Assembly (NCBI GenBank): GCA_964503685.1
Contig: CAZDAW010000003.1
Location: forward strand, 18,864 to 82,863
DNA from: CAZDAW01 sp964503685
GTDB taxonomy: Bacteria; Chloroflexota; Anaerolineae; Anaerolineales; Anaerolineaceae
DNA: 64,000 nucleotides
Direction: 5' to 3'
The first letter of the stretch is position 1; the number at the start of each line of letters is the position of its first letter. The position numbers and the translations under genes were made by a program. Positions 35,184 through 44,622 of this stretch are shown piece by piece. The notes beneath the pieces were generated by a model. The model had not been told where the DNA came from and ran no database searches. It saw only the letters and a list, made by a program, of their open reading frames with translations.

Positions 35184-35849
35184 TCAAGTCCTTCGGTTCA
35201 ACATAAACTCTGCCATTTGAAAATCAATTTCATCGTCGATATCCAGCGCTTCTGTGGGGTCAATCTCAAACATTAGCGGCCGCTCGCCCAGGCGATTGCG
35301 CCGGGCTGACAATATCTGTGATGTAAATATATAAATGCAGGAATTTTCTTCATAAACCGGCGGCAAGTCCTGGGTTTGCAATAAGATGGCCGGATTATGA
35401 TTAATCGGTCGCGTCAGGCTATCCCACAAACGGGTTTGCATACGGGTTACAGTAAAGAGTGAATCAAAAGCCGGGTAATGATTCGATAACGTTTGAATCG
35501 CCCGTGAAATTGTTTCCGGTTTGAGCAAAGGGTTGGTGCTGTGTGTTTGCAGGTAAAACTCCCCTGGCACCTGAGAAATATCATACATTAAAATTTCATT
35601 CATCGGAACCGTGTCAGCCCGCATCGATTCGGGCCGTTCAAGAATTTGAACCCTGGGGAAATGCTCTCGAACGCCCTCCATAATGACCGGGCTATCTGTA
35701 TCCACAACAATTTTACTGATTTCCGGACAGGTTAACAACGTGTTCAAGATATAATGATAAAGGGGCTTACCGGCGATTGGTCGAAAATTTTTTTCCGGTA
35801 CCCGCTGAGAATGATGCCGCATCGGTACAAGCGCAACACATTGAATCAT
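35184..35849 (-). CDS. Acylneuraminate-type cytidylyltransferase (NeuA-like)
   Basis: 221 residues, single domain. VALVPMRHHSQRVPEKNFRPIAGKPL is the CTP-binding N-terminus; the acidic IVVDTDSPV and QTHSTNPLL blocks follow. Activates a sugar acid as its CMP derivative. No NeuB-like synthase is adjacent, unlike the fused enzyme at 42564. Its neighbours are a hydroxyacid dehydrogenase, an SDR and DUF115, so the substrate may differ from the two NeuB-linked acids. Confidence 0.87.
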   Translation of the reverse strand: MIQCVALVPMRHHSQRVPEKNFRPIAGKPLYHYILNTLLTCPEISKIVVDTDSPVIMEGVREHFPRVQILERPESMRADTVPMNEILMYDISQVPGEFYLQTHSTNPLLKPETISRAIQTLSNHYPAFDSLFTVTRMQTRLWDSLTRPINHNPAILLQTQDLPPVYEENSCIYIFTSQILSARRNRLGERPLMFEIDPTEALDIDDEIDFQMAEFMLNRRT

Positions 35850-35851
35850 TT

Positions 35852-36829
35852 TTACTCTCTCTGCTTCTGTTCAATAGAATCCCTTACATCAGAGCCTTCA
35901 TTATACCAAATCGGTTCGATACTCCTGGTAAATTTTTCCTGGATCATTTCAGGTTGAGCCGGGTAATAAAAAGCCTGCTTCAATGGAATGGTTAACGGCC
36001 CCGATTGGCGAAATCCGCGATAAGTGCCCCAAAATTGCATCAGACGAAACCAGACAATACTTTTCCAGTTTACGCCTAATACGCGTTTCTTCCTTGCACT
36101 TTTCATGTCTGACAACATATTTGCTGTAAACAAACGGATAAAATCCGTCAGGCGGAAATGTTCATGCGGATAGATCTGTTTGAAAGCCATCCCCTCACGT
36201 CGATAACGATTATATACGCCCCGTGGCCTTTCATTATGCACGTGGATGATTTCTGCTTCAGAAACGTAAGCTATCCCTAACCCCTGATCTAAAGCCCACT
36301 TAGCCCACGCCAGGTCTTCCAGAGCAGGCAGGGTCTCATCGTAAGGATGTTTTTGCCATAAAGAACGACGGATAGCCGCATTTGCATTATTGCAAAATGG
36401 ATGAAATTGCCGGCGACACGACTGTTCTGCGAACCAGGTGGAAAAAATTTGATGTTCCGAAAATTGAGTCGTTGAACAACCGCGTTGTTTACCATAAGTC
36501 AACGCGCAGGTTTGTTCCGAGAACGGCTCAATTAATGTCTCCAACCAATCTGGATATACTGGGTATACGTGAGCGCTGGCAATTACAACATACTCACTCT
36601 GGGCAGCCGCAATTCCTCGATTGAGCGACCTTCCGAAGGTGAATTCATTTGGCTGGATATGGACAACCTTCACCGGATAACGCAGAGCTATTTCCACTGT
36701 ATGATCAGTTGACCCAGAATCCACCAGAATAATTTCGACATCTTTGAGAGTCTGCTGGGTGATACCGGTTAAGAGGCGTGATATATGCTTCTCTTCATTG
36801 AATGCACGGATGATAACAGAGCAATTCAT
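35852..36829 (-). CDS. GT2 glycosyltransferase (rhamnosyltransferase-like)
   Basis: 325 residues. CSVIIRAFNEEKHISRLL, IILVDSGSTDHTVEIA and FGRSLNRGIAAAQSEYVVIASAH form the GT-A core. The C-terminal third is basic with aromatic-rich segments. Starts 1-2 bp before the stop of the upstream gene. Sugar unknown. Confidence 0.88.
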   Translation of the reverse strand: MNCSVIIRAFNEEKHISRLLTGITQQTLKDVEIILVDSGSTDHTVEIALRYPVKVVHIQPNEFTFGRSLNRGIAAAQSEYVVIASAHVYPVYPDWLETLIEPFSEQTCALTYGKQRGCSTTQFSEHQIFSTWFAEQSCRRQFHPFCNNANAAIRRSLWQKHPYDETLPALEDLAWAKWALDQGLGIAYVSEAEIIHVHNERPRGVYNRYRREGMAFKQIYPHEHFRLTDFIRLFTANMLSDMKSARKKRVLGVNWKSIVWFRLMQFWGTYRGFRQSGPLTIPLKQAFYYPAQPEMIQEKFTRSIEPIWYNEGSDVRDSIEQKQRE

Positions 36830-36830
36830 A

Positions 36831-38447
36831 TTATTCGTTCAAAACAAATGGCTTATCAAATAGGATCCCGTCAGCCAGAATTCCCATGACGGGGGAATTC
36901 TGAGGTAATAATGTGTTATAAGTAAAAGGCTTCAGTCGCACATACCCTTTCCAAAAACCATCTTCCTGTAAGAAATTTCCAAAAGGCAAGGAGACTCTGA
37001 AAAGCTGATAATATAAGAATCGGCGCGCCTGGCGTTGGAATTCAGAAGGGAAAGGTACCTTATCAACTGCTAAAAATTTTTCAGCCTGATCACAATAATC
37101 CTGCGGGGTTGTGGGCAAATATACCGTTGGGTATTGGGTGAAACGGGCCTTTCCACCGCATAATACCGGGGCTCCCATAATCGATGCTTCGAGGCCAATA
37201 GTAGAATTATAAACCATGCTAAATTTGGCCTGGCGAATCAACTCGTAGGAATTGATATACTCCAAAGAATCGACAAACATGACATTAGGCAATTCATCCA
37301 CTTTATTTCGCTTTACCCAGCCGCGCACGTTTTCACGGCTTTCCTTACCGGGGCGCATTTCATCTGGATGAGCGCGAATCACAAACAACGTTTCCGGGTG
37401 GGCGCGAATGATATCCAAGATAACATCCAGCCAGGCGAACATATCAGTGAAAACCGTGTTCGCATGTCCCTGGCTGGTATCAAAAATCACATTGGTAAAA
37501 ACAGGCACAATCTGCTTAAATTTTTTTGCCCTTTCGATAAACTCGGCGCTCAAACCTTGAATATCTTGCCAGAAACGAATACCCGCCATGGTAAAGTTTC
37601 CCTGAAAACGCTGCGCCAGGTAAGCATCCAGGCGTTGATCTTGTTCAGGAGACAGATCAAAATCATCTGGTATGTGAATCGGATAAGCGGTCGCCTCGCC
37701 GGTGGTAAAAAAGCAGGTAAAGGGTTGTAAACCAACCTCGTGAGTAATGACTCGAATTTTCCGCTGCTTTGCCACCCATCGGGCTGTCGCTTCCGGGTAA
37801 GTCATTCCATTGAACAATACAATGGCCTGGGGATGTGTTTTCTCAACAAGCGCCGTGAATGTTTGCGCGACCCGCCAGGCTGAAAGAATATACTCCCGCA
37901 GCAGATAGCGTGTGGCCGCATTATCCTCCAATGTGTGACAACGTAATGCCCAGCGTAATGAAGGCAAGACAATCGCGCCCAACGGTATATTATGATGTTC
38001 AAACTGCATCAATGCTGATAGATCGAGCGATTCCAACGCCTTCGCTAAGGCAGAGTCAATTTCATAAGTAAACTCACACATAGCAGCATCGGCGTACAAA
38101 CGGCGCGACTGCGCCATACATTCCCCGCAGGGCGGATTCTTCGCCGGGTTATCCTTATCAGTGCCAAGCATGCAGCGACTCATCCCCGCTCGGCAAACGA
38201 AATGGACCACCGGAACGCCGCGCATCCGCACAGCCCAGGACGCAATCAGAGAAAAACCTGCATTTAAGCTCATCCCAGAGAGACGCGTGGACGCATTAAA
38301 GAAGATTACCGGTCGTTCCTGTTCGTCAACGCTCACTCTGGCATTGATCTGACCTGCAATCCATTTGATCTGACGATCATTCTGCCAGCGCGCCAGAAGT
38401 CGTCTGACGCCATTGTAATATTTGAAAAATAAACCAGGTTTATCCAT
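36831..38447 (-). CDS. Capsule-polysaccharide-type GT-B glycosyltransferase
   Basis: 538 residues. The C-terminal half has the GT-B phosphate site seen in capsule/CMP-Kdo-type transferases: FVIRAHPDEMRPGKES, then YNSTIGLEASIMGAPVLCGGKARFTQ. An N-terminal Cys pair (NPPCGECMAQ) may bind metal or be structural. I read it as a capsule_synth-like or surface-carbohydrate transferase; a hydrolase-like role is possible. Confidence 0.65.
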   Translation of the reverse strand: MDKPGLFFKYYNGVRRLLARWQNDRQIKWIAGQINARVSVDEQERPVIFFNASTRLSGMSLNAGFSLIASWAVRMRGVPVVHFVCRAGMSRCMLGTDKDNPAKNPPCGECMAQSRRLYADAAMCEFTYEIDSALAKALESLDLSALMQFEHHNIPLGAIVLPSLRWALRCHTLEDNAATRYLLREYILSAWRVAQTFTALVEKTHPQAIVLFNGMTYPEATARWVAKQRKIRVITHEVGLQPFTCFFTTGEATAYPIHIPDDFDLSPEQDQRLDAYLAQRFQGNFTMAGIRFWQDIQGLSAEFIERAKKFKQIVPVFTNVIFDTSQGHANTVFTDMFAWLDVILDIIRAHPETLFVIRAHPDEMRPGKESRENVRGWVKRNKVDELPNVMFVDSLEYINSYELIRQAKFSMVYNSTIGLEASIMGAPVLCGGKARFTQYPTVYLPTTPQDYCDQAEKFLAVDKVPFPSEFQRQARRFLYYQLFRVSLPFGNFLQEDGFWKGYVRLKPFTYNTLLPQNSPVMGILADGILFDKPFVLNE

Positions 38448-38476
38448 GAGTACAACAGATCAAACACACCCCAATT

Positions 38477-39997
38477 TCATTGACAGCCCGGCCGGGTATC
38501 GGCCTCTTTGAGGTAAAGATTGTCTTTTAATAAGCCATAATGCGAGTTGAAATAAGTATCAAACACAACCCGGAAAGAATTAACCGGCGATATATTTGCA
38601 TATAATTTTTGATTGCCGCCATCAGGGAGATAATAGGCGTTGAGGATTTCATATAAACGCTCACCTCTTATCTGAAAACCATGATCGCCCTGAAGGATGA
38701 TAATAGGTGGAGTTTTTGATTCTTTGATGATCGTGTTGAGTATTGGAATCAGCCGTTGATTTAAATATTTGACCTGATCAACATAACCCTTGCGATAAAC
38801 CTCTGAAGTCAACGCATCTTCACCCACTTCATACTGATCTGATTCTTTTTTTACGCCATTCGGTGAAAACACAAAGGGCTGGTGAGGAATTAAAACATGG
38901 GCAAACACAAATTTTGGCCCCGCCATCTCAGGCAATGCCTGTAACTCATCCAATACGAATAATTGTCGGTTCACATGGGCAGTGGTTTGCCCATTACCCT
39001 GGCCAATCCAATGCAGGAAATCATAAAAGGTGAAACCTGCTGAATAATTTATCAATAACGTTTCAAAACCATTCACCGGTTCGAGAATATGATATTGATG
39101 CTTTCCGATCGAAGTGGGGGTGAGGTAAACATCGCCTGTGCGAATTTCAGACCACGGATAACCTGTTTCAAAAGCGACTATCTTGTATCCCAATTCTTGA
39201 AGTGAAACCTGAACAAGGCTATCAGGAATATGATAAGAAAGGCGTGTCTTAACCTCATCAAACGACTTCAAATAATCCATTGCCAGGGCAGAGGTAATCG
39301 AGATATGCGACCCCAAATAATTCGAGCGGCTGCAACGCGCCACATAAAACCCCAAATCTTCGAGTTGCGCTAAGAATTCCGAATTATCAAATCCCAGGTA
39401 TTGCTGCATGCTGTCATCCCGTCCGTACATATCCAGGATGATGTAATAAATATCGGGTAGGGCGCCCTGATCCGGCTTTTGTAAATGCTCAACAATATGC
39501 GCTTTGTTAGCTCCTGAAAAATTGCTTTGCAGATTGACCCAGAAGAAATTTCCCAACTGAAACAGCGGTAGAATAAATAAAGCGATTGAAACAACATTCA
39601 GCGCCCAAATCGCGGTAGCAGCTGGTTGCCATTTTCTAATGATTAACCAGACTCCCAATAAACCCAGTCCAATCCAGATCGGTATCAGAAACCGGTGTCT
39701 GCCAAGAACCAGGCCCCCAATCGGGTGTTTCATTAAATACCAATAGACATGGCCGTAAGAATGAAACAATCCAACCAACAACCCGCAAATCAATGCAGAT
39801 TTAACGCCATCACGTAACAGAAGCCATAGGCATATATATAAAAGAATAGTACCCAATAATGCAACCACAATCGAACGCAATGCATCAATCGGGTAATAAA
39901 TTTCCAGGATATTACCGGCCATCAAACTGATGACAGGGTAAATGCCTAACAATATCGGAAATATTGGAAGTGAATTCTTGCTCTTCTTGAAAGTCAA
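38477..39997 (-). CDS. Membrane sulfatase-like hydrolase/transferase
   Basis: 506 residues from TTG 39997, one base past the methyltransferase stop; no ATG lies before the first helix. About five membrane helices in residues 10-150, then an alkaline-phosphatase-fold domain: PDIYYIILDMYGRDD at 181-195 (metal Asp D189), SNYLGSHISITSA for the nucleophile region and ILQGDHGFQIRG for the second metal site. It probably moves phosphate or phospholipid-derived groups on the outer face, as LTA synthase-type enzymes do. Downstream partner of the kinase-like/methyltransferase gene. Confidence 0.8.
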   Translation of the reverse strand: MTFKKSKNSLPIFPILLGIYPVISLMAGNILEIYYPIDALRSIVVALLGTILLYICLWLLLRDGVKSALICGLLVGLFHSYGHVYWYLMKHPIGGLVLGRHRFLIPIWIGLGLLGVWLIIRKWQPAATAIWALNVVSIALFILPLFQLGNFFWVNLQSNFSGANKAHIVEHLQKPDQGALPDIYYIILDMYGRDDSMQQYLGFDNSEFLAQLEDLGFYVARCSRSNYLGSHISITSALAMDYLKSFDEVKTRLSYHIPDSLVQVSLQELGYKIVAFETGYPWSEIRTGDVYLTPTSIGKHQYHILEPVNGFETLLINYSAGFTFYDFLHWIGQGNGQTTAHVNRQLFVLDELQALPEMAGPKFVFAHVLIPHQPFVFSPNGVKKESDQYEVGEDALTSEVYRKGYVDQVKYLNQRLIPILNTIIKESKTPPIIILQGDHGFQIRGERLYEILNAYYLPDGGNQKLYANISPVNSFRVVFDTYFNSHYGLLKDNLYLKEADTRPGCQ

Positions 39998-39998
39998 A

Positions 39999-41381
39999 TT
40001 ATTTCCGTTCCATCAAAAACAAAGCTCTCTGCGAATCTTGAATGGAAACAACCTCATGAATGGTAAATTTTTCCTGGAAAGCCTCGGTAAATTTCTCGAC
40101 GGTATAATCCGTAAAAATATCTTCCCGGCTGGTTAATAAGCGCTGAACCTGTGAGTCGCTCTTGGGAACGAATTCGATGATTAGCCATTTTCCAAGCTGG
40201 TGGAAAAATTCTGCAAGCTGAGTCAACGGAACGTTATTGGAAATTGCCAGATGATGAATAACCGCCAGAGCCAGAACTGCATCCGCAGGTCCTCGTTCAA
40301 TCATGGATGAACGCTCTTTATTCTGCCAGCCGATCGCCGGGCTGGGATTGGTCAGATCCATTACCAGAGGCAGCATATTCTTCTCTTTTCTCAAGATACA
40401 TGCCTGGTAATTTTGTTCAACCGCGGCCGGGTCGATATCCAGAGCAATTGTCGGTATCCCAGCATCGCTGGCAATTCGAGAAAAATATCCGTTGTTGGCG
40501 CCAACATCCCAAACGCTTCCCGGCTTGATTTGCTCAATAAATTTCTTAACCAACTGCGCTTTATTATCCTGGGCGCGATTTGTGTAATTTGTGTCGCTAT
40601 AATACTCGGCCCATTCAGTTCCGGCCGGTTTCCAGGTTAACCGCTTAACTGCCCCTTCCAGGCTGTCCACCAAACCCAAAAGCGCCATCTTGCCGAATCT
40701 TTGGCTCACATTGGCTTTATTAACTTCTTTATCCGAATAACGCTTCTGCGCAGCAGCATGCAGATGAATATGGGTCATCAAACCCATATTCCAGCGCGTT
40801 TTCGCTGGGAGCAATTTGCTCGCCAGGTCCAACGGCACACCATCAATATAAACCCGCAGCAATTGATTCAAGCGCACATCACAGTAAGCCATTAAGGCCA
40901 GCGGCGACAGGAAATGCTGGCAGAACTGACGATAAGCAACCCACGGTTTGCCTTCTTCATATTTTTCAAAAGAAAGCGTATCGATCATTACCGGTTTGCC
41001 ATTATGAAATTGGATATTATAAGCGCTGGCATCTTTCAGAGACATCCCCGCTTCCAAAGCCAGTTTTTGAATTCGCAGCGTTACCAGCGCTGCATCTCTA
41101 AGCTGGCTGAAACTCCATTCATAGGGATATGAAATAAATGCTACCGGCTCAGGTTTAATAACCTTGTACGCCAGCGCAGCAATTTCTGGTTTCAGGTCAA
41201 CATCTTGATGCGGGATGATCAATCCTTTTTGGGCCAATGCCTCATACAATCCCGAACTCATCAACAAATCATAATTCTCTCTATAGATTTGGTTAACCTG
41301 GCGGTATAAAATTCCATCTCTATGAAAAATAAATCCGCTTGGATCGCGGAATGAGGCCGAATGTTTTTGCGAGTTATTCAT
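39999..41381 (-). CDS. Kinase-like domain fused to SAM methyltransferase
   Basis: 460 residues from ATG 41381, which overlaps the end of the small-membrane-protein gene. Residues about 20-150 carry a kinase-type catalytic loop: D117-x4-N122 (KDASAYNIQF) and D134 (VMIDTLSF), spaced as in APH/lipopolysaccharide kinases. DVGANNG (292-298) begins a class I methyltransferase with motif II ALDID. Databases commonly label such proteins NoeA-like methyltransferases; the kinase-like segment is my reading. WbdD, which methylates and phosphorylates O-antigen ends, is the closest functional analogy, though with the domains in reverse order. Confidence 0.75.
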   Translation of the reverse strand: MNNSQKHSASFRDPSGFIFHRDGILYRQVNQIYRENYDLLMSSGLYEALAQKGLIIPHQDVDLKPEIAALAYKVIKPEPVAFISYPYEWSFSQLRDAALVTLRIQKLALEAGMSLKDASAYNIQFHNGKPVMIDTLSFEKYEEGKPWVAYRQFCQHFLSPLALMAYCDVRLNQLLRVYIDGVPLDLASKLLPAKTRWNMGLMTHIHLHAAAQKRYSDKEVNKANVSQRFGKMALLGLVDSLEGAVKRLTWKPAGTEWAEYYSDTNYTNRAQDNKAQLVKKFIEQIKPGSVWDVGANNGYFSRIASDAGIPTIALDIDPAAVEQNYQACILRKEKNMLPLVMDLTNPSPAIGWQNKERSSMIERGPADAVLALAVIHHLAISNNVPLTQLAEFFHQLGKWLIIEFVPKSDSQVQRLLTSREDIFTDYTVEKFTEAFQEKFTIHEVVSIQDSQRALFLMERK

Positions 41382-41631
41382 TTTCCTGTTGCACGTCTTC
41401 CTGTTGAACATCATCCTGATTGGTTTTGTTCTTGGAGAACAATCTTTGGAAAAAAGTGGTTATCTTTTTCCAATACACTTTCACCAAATATCCCAGCCCC
41501 AACAAACTGGCTAACAGAATTTGAATTAAAAAGCTGCCCGATCCTGGATCCAGATAAGCATGCTCTTTTATCAGAGGCGCTAATAATCCAGTGAGCCAAT
41601 AATTGATAGTATTTAAAAATAATGTAGTCAT
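41374..41631 (-). CDS. Small membrane protein with DPGSGS motif
   Basis: 85 residues; AAAGGAAG precedes the ATG. YLDPGSGSFLIQ, then a single hydrophobic helix (about 35-52), a Lys-rich stretch and an acidic Gln-rich tail (DDVQQEDVQQENE). This short family is often found beside a NoeA-like methyltransferase and a sulfatase-like gene, as here. Function is unknown. The 8-bp overlap with the next gene implies translational coupling. Confidence 0.8.
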   Translation of the reverse strand: MTTLFLNTINYWLTGLLAPLIKEHAYLDPGSGSFLIQILLASLLGLGYLVKVYWKKITTFFQRLFSKNKTNQDDVQQEDVQQENE

Positions 41632-41656
41632 TCAACTTCCTTTCACAAACGATACT

Positions 41657-42529
41657 TTACTGAACACGTCTTAATTTCTTTAATGATGGCCTTTCACTGT
41701 CATACACGCGCTTAATCCCATCGCCAAGCGCCTGTTCAGTCACCCGAATATATTTCACCAGACGTTCAAAGCCGCCCGGTTCAACAGAAGCAGCCTGGTC
41801 GCCGCCCCACATCGCTCGATCCAGGGTAATATGCCGCTCAACCAGGCAGGCCCCTAATGAAACTGCCACAACGGAAGGAATCAAACCGACCTCATGTCCT
41901 GAATAACCGACAGGGCAGGGATATGTCTGACGCAGAGTATGGATCATTTTTAAATTAAGCTCTTCTGGATCACACGGATAAGTGCTGGTGCAATGCGTAA
42001 TGAGTAAATTATCTGTCCCCAATATATCAACCGCTTCCTTGATCTGCTCAGCCGTTGACATGCCTGTTGAAAGAATGAGCGGCCGTCCCGTTTTTCGAAG
42101 ATGCTTCAGTAATGCGTGATCCGTCAGGGAAGCCGAAGGAATCTTATAGCACGCCGGGTCATAGGCTTCCATAAAATCAACCGATACTTCATCCCACACT
42201 GAAGCAAACCAGGTTATACCTTTCGCTTTACAGTGCGCCTGGATTTGATCATATTCAGCCTTGCCAAATTCAACGTGATGACGATATTCCAAATAAGTAA
42301 TATATCCCCAGGGAGTCTCACGCATCTGATTTTTTTGATCGTCAGGCACTACCAGATCCGGTGTGCGTTTCTGAAATTTTACAGCATCCACTCCGGCAAA
42401 CGCCGCCGCATCGATCATTTGTTTAGCGATCTCAACATCTCCATTGTGATTAATACCGATTTCTGCAATGATATAAGTAGGATGACCATCACCAACTAAC
42501 CGATCACCAATTTTAATCTCACGTTTCAT
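41657..42529 (-). CDS. NeuB-family sialic-acid-type synthase lacking SAF domain
   Basis: 290 residues; AGGAGC precedes the ATG. IAEIGINHNGDVEIAKQMIDAA, VKFQKRTP, the active-site helix residues and GYSGHE (VGYSGHEVGLIP) are all present, so the TIM barrel condensing PEP with an aldose is intact. Typical NeuB/SpsE proteins are about 340-350 residues with a C-terminal antifreeze-like SAF domain; this one stops after the barrel (LKKLRRVQ). The next gene activates the product and carries a phosphatase domain, suggesting a 9-phosphate route. Confidence 0.87.
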   Translation of the reverse strand: MKREIKIGDRLVGDGHPTYIIAEIGINHNGDVEIAKQMIDAAAFAGVDAVKFQKRTPDLVVPDDQKNQMRETPWGYITYLEYRHHVEFGKAEYDQIQAHCKAKGITWFASVWDEVSVDFMEAYDPACYKIPSASLTDHALLKHLRKTGRPLILSTGMSTAEQIKEAVDILGTDNLLITHCTSTYPCDPEELNLKMIHTLRQTYPCPVGYSGHEVGLIPSVVAVSLGACLVERHITLDRAMWGGDQAASVEPGGFERLVKYIRVTEQALGDGIKRVYDSERPSLKKLRRVQ

Positions 42530-42563
42530 TCAAAAGCTCCTCTGGTTTCCCGATGGGAAATCT

Positions 42564-43790
42564 TTATTTTTTTCTACAGACCAATATATCGCATAATTCG
42601 CGTACGGCGCCGTGCCCACCCGCCCGAGTCAGCACCAGATCTGCCTGACGGATAACTGCCGGCTGGGCATCTGCAACCGCCACAGCACAGGCCACCTGAC
42701 TGAAACAGGGTAAATCGTTTGTATCGTTGCCAACATAAATGACTCGCCCCGGGTCAATTTTTTGCGAAGTCAGGTAGTCGCGCAAAACGCTGCTTTTCTC
42801 ATTAACGCCCTGAATAACCGGTAACTTGATTTTTCGGCAACGAGCAGCCACGACCGGGTTTGTTTCCATTGACAACACCATCGCTTTGATTCCCGCCTCG
42901 CGTAATGCCTTCAACCCCAAGCTATCGCTGCGATTGGCGGCAATCTGCTCATGGCCTTCTTCATCCACCCAAACCCGGTTATCGGTCAGGACGCCGTCAA
43001 AATCAAATACGACTAGTTCTACATTCTCAGGCAATGGACGCAATTTGCGGCCCGGATACACCATATCAAGGTTTTGTACTTGCACCAGCCATTCGGCTTT
43101 TTTTAAGTCAATAGGATTATCGATATCCACTGTATAGCGTCCATCCAACACTAATGGGACAATTACGTCGCCGCTCATCGAATTCTTTTCCAGAATCGTT
43201 GCCGGGCGGATGGCATCAATATGCCCCGTTTGCCAATAAGTTGGCGGCAGGCTCTGTCGGGGCGCATTATAAGGTTCCGCCAAACCTTCCACTTTGAGCA
43301 GGGGGGTCATATGGTTGGTCTTCGAATCAATCCGCCACATTTTATAGGGATTCTGCCCCGAAGGAACAACGCCACGCACCGAATCGGCTTCAGGATGAGC
43401 CATTAGCAATTCAACCGCCTGATCAATGATATTTGGCGGACGAACAGGCGAAGTGGGACGAAGCTGGATAACCACATCCGGCTTGTAACCCTCGTGTTCG
43501 AATAGCCAATTAAGAGCATGCTGGAAAACTGGCAGATCAGTCGTATTATCTTGCGCCAGTTCAGATGGGCGCATAAATGGCAGTTCGGCGCCATACTCTC
43601 GCGCCACTGCGGCAATTTTCTCATCATCGGTCGAAACGATCACTCGCACATCACCGTGAGCTGCCAGGCCAGTCGCAATACTATAAGCGATTAATGGATG
43701 ACCGGCAAAAGGTTGAATGTTTTTGTAGGGGATACTCTTTGAGCCGCCTCGCGCCGGGACGATAACAAGTATCCTATAATTACCTACCAT
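42564..43790 (-). CDS. Bifunctional CMP-nonulosonate cytidylyltransferase / KdsC-like phosphatase
   Basis: 408 residues from ATG 43790, overlapping the SDR stop. N-terminal cytidylyltransferase (VIVPARGGSKSIPYKN, RPTSPVRPP) to about residue 240; C-terminal C0-type HAD domain with D263-x-D265 (FDFDGVLTDN), MVLSMETNP, NEKSSVLRDY and VGNDTNDLPC, all catalytic positions retained. The same order is found in vertebrate CMP-sialate synthetases, where the phosphatase part is not active as such. Here it may remove the phosphate left by the upstream synthase before CMP transfer. Confidence 0.9.
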   Translation of the reverse strand: MVGNYRILVIVPARGGSKSIPYKNIQPFAGHPLIAYSIATGLAAHGDVRVIVSTDDEKIAAVAREYGAELPFMRPSELAQDNTTDLPVFQHALNWLFEHEGYKPDVVIQLRPTSPVRPPNIIDQAVELLMAHPEADSVRGVVPSGQNPYKMWRIDSKTNHMTPLLKVEGLAEPYNAPRQSLPPTYWQTGHIDAIRPATILEKNSMSGDVIVPLVLDGRYTVDIDNPIDLKKAEWLVQVQNLDMVYPGRKLRPLPENVELVVFDFDGVLTDNRVWVDEEGHEQIAANRSDSLGLKALREAGIKAMVLSMETNPVVAARCRKIKLPVIQGVNEKSSVLRDYLTSQKIDPGRVIYVGNDTNDLPCFSQVACAVAVADAQPAVIRQADLVLTRAGGHGAVRELCDILVCRKK

Positions 43791-44605
43791 GCTGTCCACC
43801 CCCCATCAACGACCAGATTTGATCCAGTCATGTATGAAGAAGCATCTGAAGCAAGGTATAATAACGCCCCATTCATTTCATCGCGGTCAGCCATTCGGCC
43901 AATTACTGTGCGCGCCGCATAATTCTTCTCAAAGATTTCATCGTGGTTGTTATACACACCACCAGGAGTCAATGCATTCACCCGAATACCCTTCCCGGCA
44001 TAGTAAGTTGCCAGGTAACGTGTAAATCCCAAAACACCCGATTTGGTCACCGAATAGTAAACCGGTTTATATTGCTGCGGTTGGCCGGGGCGTTGATATA
44101 TCCGCTGGTCAGGGCCAACCAGACCATAAGTGCTGCAAATATTGATGATAGCGCCTTTCCCCTGAGTCAACATCGGCTGGACAACTGCCTGAGTGCAGAG
44201 GAACATACCGGTCAGATTGACTGAAAGGGCCTGATTCCAGGCTTCAAGCGGGTAATCTTCAAAAGCGTTTGCGTGCTTGCCCTGATGCTGTGGGTCAAAT
44301 TTAGGATCCAAGGCGGCGCTATTGACCAGAATATCGATACGTCCCCATAATTGAACAAGTTTTTCAACCATCTGGCGTATTGATTCGGGTCGAGTTACAT
44401 CCACACCAACCCCAAGCGCCATCAACCCCTCTGCAGTTAACGATTGAGCTACTCCATCTGCTGCCGATTGATTCAAATCTGCCACTGCAACCCGCGCGCC
44501 GGCCTGAGCCAGTGTGCGGCAAAATTCCGTTCCGAGTAAACCTGCCCCACCAGTGACGACAGCAACCCGTTCGTTTAAATTAAATTTATCCAATATTGTT
44601 GTCAT
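43784..44605 (-). CDS. Short-chain dehydrogenase/reductase of nonulosonate module
   Basis: 273 residues. VAVVTGGAGLLGTE cofactor site, NSAA, ICSTYGLVG serine and YxxxK as YSVTK (VYYSVTKSG). SDRs of this length often lie beside NeuB/NeuA-type genes in sugar-acid clusters. Possibly converts an intermediate or a modified sugar; substrate not identifiable. Overlaps the cytidylyltransferase start by 7 bp. Confidence 0.87.
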   Translation of the reverse strand: MTTILDKFNLNERVAVVTGGAGLLGTEFCRTLAQAGARVAVADLNQSAADGVAQSLTAEGLMALGVGVDVTRPESIRQMVEKLVQLWGRIDILVNSAALDPKFDPQHQGKHANAFEDYPLEAWNQALSVNLTGMFLCTQAVVQPMLTQGKGAIINICSTYGLVGPDQRIYQRPGQPQQYKPVYYSVTKSGVLGFTRYLATYYAGKGIRVNALTPGGVYNNHDEIFEKNYAARTVIGRMADRDEMNGALLYLASDASSYMTGSNLVVDGGWTAW

Positions 44606-44622
44606 AATCTCTCATAAAATTT

